Shown here piece after piece: positions 9,134 to 16,251 of a stretch of DNA of 33,850 nt. The translations under genes were made by a program, and so were the position numbers. Numbering within the stretch: the stretch's first letter is position 1; each line of letters begins with the position of its first letter. Origin of the DNA: Bacteroidaceae bacterium (GTDB lineage: Bacteria; Bacteroidota; Bacteroidia; Bacteroidales; Bacteroidaceae); contig JAGDCM010000041.1 in assembly GCA_017958545.1 (NCBI GenBank), positions 1-33,850 on the forward strand, given 5' to 3'. Below the pieces are notes generated by a model. It was not told where the DNA came from. It searched no databases and saw only the letters and a program-made list of their open reading frames with translations.

Positions 9134-9445
9134 TTATTGCCTTAGCTCTCCCACAATCATGAGGACTTCGTCTTTCAATGCCTCCGGCAAGGCAACCTCC
9201 CTCAATTGCAACGAACGACACCAGCCAGCCACTTCATCCTCTCTCATTGTCTCAAGCACATAACGGAATTCCTCGATTTCATCGCCAGAGTAATCATTCG
9301 CCTCCCGACCACGAAAACGATCCAACTCCTCGTCCTCGTAATACTCTATCTCCTTGCTGACAGCAGCCAGCAGACTCTCTTTCTCGCACACTTCGTGCTG
9401 ACCACAGCATTCAAAGTCCTCACTTCTCATCTTGCGGAAATTCAT
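9134..9445 (-). CDS. Small unknown protein between aroA and porW
   Basis: A 103-residue soluble, acidic protein that I do not recognise. Near the N-terminus it has a cysteine/histidine cluster, ECCGQHEVCEKESLL (Cys13, Cys14, His17, Cys19), that could bind metal or iron-sulfur, then a charged stretch rich in Glu, Asp and Arg, and a helical C-terminus ending LMIVGELRQ. There is no signal peptide or membrane segment. The ATG at 9445 lies inside the 3' end of aroA (26 bp overlap); a second in-frame ATG at 9430 also overlaps it. It is followed 25 bp later by porW. The overlap with aroA and tight spacing suggest a real, translationally coupled gene. A link to T9SS or to aroA is guilt by association only. 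Confidence 0.7.
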   Translation of the reverse strand: MNFRKMRSEDFECCGQHEVCEKESLLAAVSKEIEYYEDEELDRFRGREANDYSGDEIEEFRYVLETMREDEVAGWCRSLQLREVALPEALKDEVLMIVGELRQ

Positions 9446-10700
9446 CCCAGAATGTAGGATACGATTTACTCACCACCTCTGGATTGTTGATTGTAATTTT
9501 CCCAAAAGGAACACAAGCGTAAGCAAAGGACATTGCCATCCGGTGATCATCGTAAGTGTCGATAGCGGGACTCTCAGCGTTTTTCTTGTATGCATCGTCC
9601 TGACTGGGATCCCAAGAAAGCACACTGTCGTCCTTCTCCTGGACATTATATCCTAGTTTATACAGTTCTGTGCGAAGAGCCTTAATGCGGTCTGTTTCCT
9701 TTATCTTCAGGCTCTGCAACCCTGTAAAGTAAAATGCCTTGCCCATAAAAGCGCATGTACACACCAGCGTCTGTGCTAAATCCGGTTGCTCCACTAGATT
9801 GAGAGCCAAAGTCTCTTGCTTACTCACGTCACAGTTTTCCTTGCATATCCTTGCTCCTTCTGCAGTGAATACTGTCTTTACACCAAGCGGTTCGAAAAAT
9901 TCCCTCACCTTGCTGTCGCCCTGCACGCTATTACGATAGAGACGCGGCATGAACAACTCCCCCCCGGTAAGAGCTATCAGTTCATACCAGTACGACGCCG
10001 CACTCCAATCGCTCTCCACCCCATAAGATGTCGGTTTATAGGGCTTCGGGGAAACACGTACCGTTCTTTCATCCGCCCATTCCACATCTGCTCCGAATGC
10101 CCTCATCAAAGATATTGTCATGTCAATGTACGGACGGCTTACTATATTACCTTCCAAGCAAAGCTTCAATCCGTCCCTCATCGTGGGGCCTATCATCATC
10201 AGGGCACTCACATACTGACTGCTCACTTGTCCTGATATACGTACTTCCCCGCCTTGCAGGGAACCGCCTTTGATACGAAGCGGCGGGAATCCCTCCTCGC
10301 ATTCATATTCTATATTGGCACCCATTGAGCGCAAGGCATCCACAAGTATCGCTATCGGTCGGTGTCTCATGCGCTCCGTTCCGGTTAGTATATACGTCCC
10401 CTCGTTCACAGCAAAATAAGCCGTAAGAAACCGCATTGCCGTACCTGCCGCCATAATATCAACCACAGGGGGGGCTCCTTCCGATGCCACATTATTTTTA
10501 TTTTGCGCCAACGCGCGCACGACAACTTTACTGTCATCGCAGTCAGATATATTATCCAATCTGCATTCAGGCCCTTCGCTGCCGATGTTCCTTTGTGCTA
10601 ATGCAGAGATAATCAGCGCGCGGTTAGAGATACTCTTGCTGGCAGGCAAGTGTATCACATCTGGCAATCTGGTCGGTTTATATAAAGTCTTTGACGACAT
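9420..10700 (-). CDS. aroA: 3-phosphoshikimate 1-carboxyvinyltransferase (EPSP synthase)
   Basis: Sixth step of the shikimate pathway: transfer of the enolpyruvyl group from PEP to shikimate-3-phosphate, in the cytosol. The 426-residue length is normal. Visible motifs are PASKSISNRALI (Lys22, Ser23, Arg27, which bind substrates), AAGTAMRFLTAYFA (PEP-binding loop), GQVSSQYVSALMM, ESDWSAASYWYE, KIKETDRIKALRTEL and TYDDHRMAMSFAYA near the C-terminus. In the PEP loop the usual GNAGTAMRP appears as MAAGTAMRF, so the position equivalent to E. coli Pro101 is Phe. A TACCTTTG promoter box lies 32 bp upstream. It heads a likely operon with the small unknown gene, porW and porX. Confidence 0.96.
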   Translation of the reverse strand: MSSKTLYKPTRLPDVIHLPASKSISNRALIISALAQRNIGSEGPECRLDNISDCDDSKVVVRALAQNKNNVASEGAPPVVDIMAAGTAMRFLTAYFAVNEGTYILTGTERMRHRPIAILVDALRSMGANIEYECEEGFPPLRIKGGSLQGGEVRISGQVSSQYVSALMMIGPTMRDGLKLCLEGNIVSRPYIDMTISLMRAFGADVEWADERTVRVSPKPYKPTSYGVESDWSAASYWYELIALTGGELFMPRLYRNSVQGDSKVREFFEPLGVKTVFTAEGARICKENCDVSKQETLALNLVEQPDLAQTLVCTCAFMGKAFYFTGLQSLKIKETDRIKALRTELYKLGYNVQEKDDSVLSWDPSQDDAYKKNAESPAIDTYDDHRMAMSFAYACVPFGKITINNPEVVSKSYPTFWDEFPQDEK

Positions 10701-10732
10701 CCTAAAAATCTACTTTATTTTGCTTTACGCTG

Positions 10733-10740
10733 CAAAGGTA
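10733..10740 (-). promoter_or_regulatory. -7 promoter box for the aroA-porW-porX operon
   Basis: The minus strand reads TACCTTTG (TAnnTTTG) 32 bp before the aroA ATG, in an AT-rich stretch. No other comparable box was noticed inside the following genes, so this could drive aroA, the small unknown gene, porW and porX together. The -33 element is not distinct. Confidence 0.55.
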
Positions 10741-10838
10741 CTAATTTTTTATATTAGATTTAATATCGTTGTCCCTCCAAAAGTGACAATTTTAAGGAAT
10801 TTTAACGCTTAGGTGGTCTGTATTTGAAAAAAACTCCG

Positions 10839-10846
10839 TACCTTTG
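10839..10846 (+). promoter_or_regulatory. -7 promoter box for tRNA-Pro
   Basis: TACCTTTG lies 17 bp upstream of the tRNA 5' end, the expected place for a tRNA promoter with a short leader. A TTTG at 10823-10826 is present but only 12 bp away, closer than the usual -33 spacing. Confidence 0.55.
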
Positions 10847-10863
10847 CACTCGCAAAAACGGAG

Positions 10864-10938
10864 CGGGATGTAGCTCAGCCCGGTTAGAGTACGCGTCTGG
10901 GGGGCGTGTGGTCGCAAGTTCGAATCTTGTCATCCCGA
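10864..10938 (+). tRNA. tRNA-Pro (anticodon GGG)
   Basis: A 75-base cloverleaf. The acceptor arms CGGGATG (10864-10870) and CATCCCG (10931-10937) pair perfectly, with C1-G72 as usual for proline tRNA, and discriminator A at 10938. The D-arm has GCTC...GAG. The anticodon stem CGCGT/GCGTG (10892-10896 and 10904-10908) encloses the loop CTGGGGG, giving anticodon GGG at 10899-10901. The T-loop is TTCGAAT. No CCA is encoded. It has its own promoter and terminator and lies alone between divergent aroA and the barrel gene. Confidence 0.95.
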
Positions 10939-10946
10939 CAGAGAAA

Positions 10947-10970
10947 GGCAGCCAATGGTTGCCTTTTTTC
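10947..10970 (+). terminator. Intrinsic terminator after tRNA-Pro
   Basis: GGCAGCCA pairs with TGGTTGCC (one G-T pair) around a very short loop and is followed at once by TTTTTTC. It starts 8 bp after the tRNA 3' end. Confidence 0.75.
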
Positions 10971-11060
10971 TTTGTAACACATTTGTTATTAACATTTTTT
11001 TGCATCAAAATTCCTACCAACGAAATAAACCTTCTGTCTCGACGCTTGTCTTAAGGCTGT

Positions 11061-14000
11061 ATGAAATCTTTTCTATTACTCTTTTTAACTCTCTTTACAC
11101 TGACTGCGGGAGCACAGAAAGTGACCATTACAGGCAAGATTACGGAAACAAGTACCGGCGAAGCGCTTCCCGGTGCAACGGTGTTATTACTCTCTCCGAA
11201 AGACTCTTCACAAGTAACCGGCGGTGCCGCCAATATGAACGGCGCATTTTCCCTACCCGCAGTAAAAGCAGGAAGATATCTTCTCAAAGTAAGCTTTATG
11301 GGCTATCAGACCCACATGCGCGACATCACACTGCAATCGAAAAGGAAGAACGTGGATCTCGGTGTTATCTCCCTTGACGAGAACGCACATATCATGAAAG
11401 AGGCTGTCGTGGAGGCAAAACTTGCCCAGGTGGAAATGAAGGAAGACACTTTTGTCTACAATGCTGCCGCTTATCGCACAGCAGAAGGTGCCATGCTGGA
11501 AGAACTCGTAAAGAAACTACCTGGAGCGGAAGTTGACGACGACGGCAACATCACCATCAACGGCAAGTCTATAAAGAAAATCATGGTAGACGGTAAAGAA
11601 TTCTTCTCCAACGATACTAAGATGGCGATGAAGAATCTTCCCACGAAGATGATAGAAAAGATAAAATCCTACGACCGCAAATCAGACTACAGCCGTGTTA
11701 CCGGTATTGACGACGGCGATGAAGAAACCGTCCTCGACCTTACTGTAAAGAAAGGCATGAAAGAAGGATGGCTCGTCAATGCAGACGGAGCATACGGTAC
11801 AGAGGACCGCTACTCCGGCAAACTCTCCATAAATCGTTTCATGGACCATTACCATTTCTCGCTTATCGGTTCTGCCAACAACGTCAACGACCGTTCAATG
11901 GGCGGTTGGGGCGGTAGAGGAGGACGCGGTGGCGGTGGTGGTGCCGGCATCGTGACCAGCCAGATGGGAGGTGTCAACTTCGCATGGGAGAACGGCAAGA
12001 AAGACGACGAGGCTGGACTCTTGAAGACTGGTGGCAACGTACGCTTTTCACGCACATCCACAGAGAACGAATCCCTCACAAACTCGCAGACATTCCTCAC
12101 AGGCTCGAGCAAATGGACCAACTCCTCATCACAGTCGCACCCCATAAACTGGAACATTAACGCTGATTTCCGTCTGGAATGGAAACCCGACTCAATGACT
12201 AATCTTATCTTCCGTCCCAGCTACAGTCACAGCGAGAACAATTCCCATGGTGAATCGGAATCCGTCACTTTTAATCAAGACCCCTTCAGTTACTTGTCGG
12301 ATCCTCTCAACCAGTACATCAATTATGATGACCCCTACGACATCCGCGTCAACAGCAACCACCGCATCACAAATTCCGAGGGTGTGAATAATAGCGGTAA
12401 TGCAGACTTCCAGATAAACCGACGCCTCGGAAAACCCGGGCGCAATATCACCCTCAACGCTGCCGGAGGTTTCAACAAGAGTTCCTCTCTATCCAACTCG
12501 CTCTCTCTGGTCAACTACTACCAGAAAACGGAAGGTGCTTACGACTATACACGTCAGCGCAATGTGAATCCATCCGAAAGCTGGAATGTTCGCGGACGTT
12601 TCTCTTATACCGAGCCCATCACCAAAAACCTGAATCTTCAAGCATCCTATCAGTTCCAGTACCGCTTCTCTGATTCCGACCGTAGCGTTTATAGTTTGGA
12701 CTCCCTGCTCAGTAGAGAAGAGATTGCGCAGCGCGGTCTGACACCGGAAGATCTGTATCTTGGAAATATCCCCGGTATTGACACCGTGACACTCGTGCAG
12801 GACTGGGTGAATTCCCAATATGCCACTTACAACGAATACAACCACGACGCGAATATCATGGCGCGTTATAATAAGAAGTTCGAGAACGAACAGGAGTTGC
12901 GCATCAACGCGGGCATTTCTTTCCAGCCGCAGAGGACTCTTCTCGACTATAAAAAACACATGCTTGACACGGCTGTCACCCGTAATGTTTTCAACTGGGC
13001 TCCGCGAATGGATATCCGATGGCGAATTTCCAAGACATCCCAACTCCGTGCCCGTTACAACGGATGGATGACACAGCCCTCTATGACGAATCTTATCGAA
13101 GTCATCGACAACAGCAACAAACAGAATGTTACTGCTGGTACAGCAGGTCTGGAGAGCAGTTGGACGAACAACTTCAACCTTTTCTATAACGGCTATGAGA
13201 CAGAGAAGCAAATGGGCTGGTCGGTGTATTCCTATTTCTCAATGACTGACCGCAGCATTTCCACCGCTACCATCTACGATGAGACAACCGGCAACCGCTA
13301 CTCCCGTCCCTTGAATATCGACGGCAACTGGAATGTGGGCGGCAATCTGATGTTCAATACGGCTCTCGGAAGCAAGAAGATGTTCAACATCAGCACCAAC
13401 ACCGTGCTCTCGCACAACAATTCCGTAGGTTATATCAGTAGCTCTGTAAATATCGCTGATTTTATCGGAACATCCACTGTGAACACGATTGAGCAGATGA
13501 ATCATCTTTTCAACAATGTACCTCTTAACAAAGCCACCACCCGTTCCACGAATATCGGCGAGACGCTGCGTTTCAATTTCCGTATGGACTACGGCGAGAC
13601 CAGTACTGTGGAAATCGGTATCAACGGCGGTTTCAACTATCAGCACGCCCGCAACGACCAACAGGAAAGAGCCAATCTCGATACTTGGAATTTCAACTAC
13701 GGCGGCAACCTTATTCTCTCAACGCCCTGGGACATGAGTTTCTCCACCGACATCGGTCCGCAGTACCGTCGCGGCTATAGTGATGAAGCAATGAACACTA
13801 CAGAACTCATCTGGAACGCACAAATCTCGCAGAACTTCAAGAAATGGCTCCGCGGCCAGGATCTTGCTATTTCGATTCAATGGTTCGACATATTAAAAGA
13901 GCGCAGCAACATCTCGCGCTCAATTTCCGCCACGCAGCGTAGCGATACCTACACCAATACGATTCACTCATATCTCATGGCGCATGTTATCTATAAACTC

Positions 14001-14147
14001 AACCTTCTCGGTAACCGCGAAGCACGCAGCGAGATGGGTCCCGGATTCCGCGGCATGAATATGTCCAACGCAGAAGCTGGACGAGCCGGTCGTGAAGGAC
14101 GCGGCGGCGGTGGTGCCCCCGGAGGTGCTCCCGGTGGGAGACGCTAA
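11061..14147 (+). CDS. Outer-membrane beta-barrel protein, TonB-receptor-like (carboxypeptidase-regulatory-like + barrel)
   Basis: A 1028-residue protein with a signal peptide (MKSFLLLFLTLFTLTAGAQ, cleavage near residue 18). Residues ~20-110 form a carboxypeptidase-D regulatory-like domain (ITGKITETSTGEALPGATV... SFMGYQTHMRDITL). Residues ~115-220 resemble a plug (LEELVKKLPGAEVDDDGNI, DGKEFFSNDTKMAMKNLP). The rest is alternating beta-strands typical of the OMP_b-brl_3 group of outer-membrane proteins. It has a Gly/Arg-rich loop at ~281-296 and a Gly/Arg/Ala-rich tail of about 35 residues at the C-terminus, rather than a terminal aromatic strand. Function in uptake or surface structure is likely, but no substrate can be named. 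There is no SusD partner next to it. A strong terminator follows. Start is the only ATG before the signal peptide. Confidence 0.88.
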   Translation: MKSFLLLFLTLFTLTAGAQKVTITGKITETSTGEALPGATVLLLSPKDSSQVTGGAANMNGAFSLPAVKAGRYLLKVSFMGYQTHMRDITLQSKRKNVDLGVISLDENAHIMKEAVVEAKLAQVEMKEDTFVYNAAAYRTAEGAMLEELVKKLPGAEVDDDGNITINGKSIKKIMVDGKEFFSNDTKMAMKNLPTKMIEKIKSYDRKSDYSRVTGIDDGDEETVLDLTVKKGMKEGWLVNADGAYGTEDRYSGKLSINRFMDHYHFSLIGSANNVNDRSMGGWGGRGGRGGGGGAGIVTSQMGGVNFAWENGKKDDEAGLLKTGGNVRFSRTSTENESLTNSQTFLTGSSKWTNSSSQSHPINWNINADFRLEWKPDSMTNLIFRPSYSHSENNSHGESESVTFNQDPFSYLSDPLNQYINYDDPYDIRVNSNHRITNSEGVNNSGNADFQINRRLGKPGRNITLNAAGGFNKSSSLSNSLSLVNYYQKTEGAYDYTRQRNVNPSESWNVRGRFSYTEPITKNLNLQASYQFQYRFSDSDRSVYSLDSLLSREEIAQRGLTPEDLYLGNIPGIDTVTLVQDWVNSQYATYNEYNHDANIMARYNKKFENEQELRINAGISFQPQRTLLDYKKHMLDTAVTRNVFNWAPRMDIRWRISKTSQLRARYNGWMTQPSMTNLIEVIDNSNKQNVTAGTAGLESSWTNNFNLFYNGYETEKQMGWSVYSYFSMTDRSISTATIYDETTGNRYSRPLNIDGNWNVGGNLMFNTALGSKKMFNISTNTVLSHNNSVGYISSSVNIADFIGTSTVNTIEQMNHLFNNVPLNKATTRSTNIGETLRFNFRMDYGETSTVEIGINGGFNYQHARNDQQERANLDTWNFNYGGNLILSTPWDMSFSTDIGPQYRRGYSDEAMNTTELIWNAQISQNFKKWLRGQDLAISIQWFDILKERSNISRSISATQRSDTYTNTIHSYLMAHVIYKLNLLGNREARSEMGPGFRGMNMSNAEAGRAGREGRGGGGAPGGAPGGRR

Positions 14148-14182
14148 TCAAAAAGTCAAAGAACACTTATTGTTATATACGA

Positions 14183-14214
14183 GTGAAGGTGCCGTTAATG
14201 CACCTTCACTTTTT
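14183..14214 (+). terminator. Terminator of the barrel gene, overlapping the GH43 stop codon
   Basis: A perfect 10-bp stem, GTGAAGGTGC/GCACCTTCAC (14183-14192 and 14200-14209), with a 7-base loop, is followed by TTTTT on the plus strand. The loop contains the stop codon of the convergent GH43 gene and the left arm is opposite its last codons. The minus-strand side lacks a long T-run, so it serves mainly the plus-strand gene. Confidence 0.85.
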
Positions 14215-15205
14215 GTATTGTTCCGTCTTCATTGAAGTACATCCTGTCGATGCACGTTTCCCTGTGAAAACCAGGTCCCATGTCCCTGTGCATGTAGTTT
14301 TTGTTGATGCGGTGGTAAACGATGTACCATTCATCCTTGCCTGGAATCTGAAGCACACTGTTGTGTGCCGTACCATAGATTTCCTTCGACGGATCCTGTA
14401 TTAGTATCACGGGGTCTTTCGCCACTTCTATGGGACCCAGCGGTGATTTGCTCGTCCCGTATGCCACGTGATAGTTGGGCGAACCCGTATCATCAACACT
14501 CCACATGAAGTAGTATGTACCTTTGCGATAGAACACATACGGAGCTTCTCTGTATGCATAATCCTGCAACGTACCGCCCTGCGGAGTCATCAGCGTCACA
14601 GTCTCCTTCTTCACCGTCAGCATATTGTCTTCCAGTTCTGCACCTGCCATATATCCGTTGCCCCAGTATAGATAATGTTTACCGCTCACGGGATCGCGGA
14701 ATACATCTACGTCAATCTGCTGTCCGCCGCGCTGTCCCTCCGGCAGTTCCGTTACAATGGGGAAACCCAAATCCGTGAACGGTCCCTCGGGATCGTCAGC
14801 TATCGCCACACCGATACTCTTGCGGTTGCGCTCCTTGTCGTGTCCGCTGTAGTAGAAATAGTATTTGTAACTTCCATCCGCCTGCTTCACCTCTTCAATA
14901 CAGGGAGCCCACGCATTTCCAACAGCCCAAGGAACCTGGTCGGTAGCCAAATCGAGCATGATACCCTTGTGGCACCAGTGCTTCAAATCCTTCGAGGAGA
15001 ATACCGTAAAATAATATCCGCCCCAACCTCTCGCACCGTCGGTGGTGGAGTATATGTAGTAGCGTCCCGTCTTCTGCGAGTACAACACTTCGGGGTCGGC
15101 ATGAAACTCCGGTAGGACGGGGTTCTTCCCCAACTCAATCTTCTTTGCCTCTGCACCCGTGATACACAAGAGCGCGAGCAGCGCGCAAAACAATGTCTTT
15201 TTCAT
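14195..15205 (-). CDS. Glycoside hydrolase family 43-like enzyme, secreted
   Basis: A 336-residue protein with signal peptide MKKTLFCALLALLCITGAEA (cleavage near residue 20). It has the five-bladed beta-propeller pattern of GH43 (beta-xylosidase, arabinofuranosidase and arabinanase family). Candidate catalytic residues are base Asp37 (FHADPEVLYS), the pKa-modulating Asp165 or Asp167 (QIDVDVFRDP), and acid Glu220 (YREAPYVFYR). His281 in GTAHNSVL fits the metal/active-site histidine. Probable role: removal of pentose or related sugars from polysaccharide in the periplasm. Specificity cannot be fixed by eye, and GH117/GH43-like relatives remain possible. Its ATG overlaps the aroB stop by 4 bp (ATGA), so it is the last gene of the fusion-aroB-GH43 operon. 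No SusC/SusD pair is adjacent, so it does not sit in a typical polysaccharide utilisation locus. Confidence 0.85.
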   Translation of the reverse strand: MKKTLFCALLALLCITGAEAKKIELGKNPVLPEFHADPEVLYSQKTGRYYIYSTTDGARGWGGYYFTVFSSKDLKHWCHKGIMLDLATDQVPWAVGNAWAPCIEEVKQADGSYKYYFYYSGHDKERNRKSIGVAIADDPEGPFTDLGFPIVTELPEGQRGGQQIDVDVFRDPVSGKHYLYWGNGYMAGAELEDNMLTVKKETVTLMTPQGGTLQDYAYREAPYVFYRKGTYYFMWSVDDTGSPNYHVAYGTSKSPLGPIEVAKDPVILIQDPSKEIYGTAHNSVLQIPGKDEWYIVYHRINKNYMHRDMGPGFHRETCIDRMYFNEDGTIQKVKVH

Positions 15206-16251
15206 GATTCTCTATAAAAGTCTAATGATTCATATATTTCTTCTTTCGTTGCTTGCCTGTTGATGCGAATATCGCCGATTCCACCGAGCAAAGTGAAGTT
15301 GATGACGCCCGCCTCGTTCTTCTTGTCGTGGGTCATCAGTTCCATGAGCACGGGATAGTCGTCGCACGTGATTGCCATCTTGCCGTAGTGGTCGAAGATG
15401 TAGCGGGTCATCTGTCTCAGTCTGTCCGTCGGGAACTGCTCCTTGATATTGGAAAGGAATAGTTCGCTCACCAATCCCCACGCCACAGCGTATCCGTGCA
15501 ACACGGGTTGCTGCCTCTTCAGCGCCAGACTCTCAAGGGCGTGACCTACGGTGTGACCCAGATTCAGCGCTTTGCGAAGTCCTTTTTCCGTCGGATCTTC
15601 CGTCACGATGCGTTCCTTCACCGCCACACTCCTTTCTATCAGCGCGCGTCCCTCTTCGCCGTCGAAGAGCGCGAAGGGTTCCTGCATCAGCGACGCCCAG
15701 TGACTCTCCGTATCAAGCAGACCGTGCTTCAGCATCTCGGCATAGCCGGAGAGAAGGTTCTCATCGTCGAGACTTTTGAGGAAGTCCGTCGCTATTATCA
15801 CAGTACCGGCTTCGCTGAACACACCTATTTCGTTCTTCAGTCCTCCGAAGTTCACTCCTGTCTTACCGCCCACCGAGGCATCCACCTGACTGAGCAGCGT
15901 CGTCGGCACATTGATGTATGCCATACCTCTTTTAAACGTACTCGCCGCGAATCCACCGAGGTCTGTCACCATTCCGCCGCCCAGATTCACCATAAGCGAG
16001 CGCCTCGTAGCACCTCCTTCCTGAAGTGCACTCCACACAGAGGACAGCGACTCCAGCGTCTTGTGTTCGTCGCCCGCCTTGATGGTTATCACCCGTGCAT
16101 CTCGCATTGCAGGCACATCCTTCACCAACGGCCAGCACAGACGCAGCGTCGTCTCGTCGGTGAGACAGAACAGGCGGTCGTACCCCACTGCCCCGACTGC
16201 TTTGCCGAGGTCTTCTGCCAGTTTACCGGTGAACACTATATTCTGTTTCAT
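15202..16251 (-). CDS. aroB: 3-dehydroquinate synthase
   Basis: Second step of the shikimate pathway, converting DAHP to 3-dehydroquinate using NAD and a divalent metal in the cytosol. The 349-residue length is normal. Visible motifs: GGGMVTDLGGFAASTFKRGM (NAD region, ~91-110), PTTLLSQVDASVGGKTGVNF, GYAEMLKHGLL (metal Glu), and LGHTVGHALE (metal His). Both ends overlap neighbours by 4 bp: the ATG overlaps the TGA of the large fusion gene and the stop overlaps the ATG of the GH43 gene. It is therefore translationally coupled in an otherwise envelope-related operon. Confidence 0.97.
   Translation of the reverse strand: MKQNIVFTGKLAEDLGKAVGAVGYDRLFCLTDETTLRLCWPLVKDVPAMRDARVITIKAGDEHKTLESLSSVWSALQEGGATRRSLMVNLGGGMVTDLGGFAASTFKRGMAYINVPTTLLSQVDASVGGKTGVNFGGLKNEIGVFSEAGTVIIATDFLKSLDDENLLSGYAEMLKHGLLDTESHWASLMQEPFALFDGEEGRALIERSVAVKERIVTEDPTEKGLRKALNLGHTVGHALESLALKRQQPVLHGYAVAWGLVSELFLSNIKEQFPTDRLRQMTRYIFDHYGKMAITCDDYPVLMELMTHDKKNEAGVINFTLLGGIGDIRINRQATKEEIYESLDFYRES

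Noticed and set aside
10864..11060. tRNA-Pro as a possible integration site for a mobile element.
   Set aside because: No integrase, no direct repeat of the tRNA 3' end, and no mobile gene was seen downstream; XerD at 2524-3462 looks like a housekeeping enzyme.
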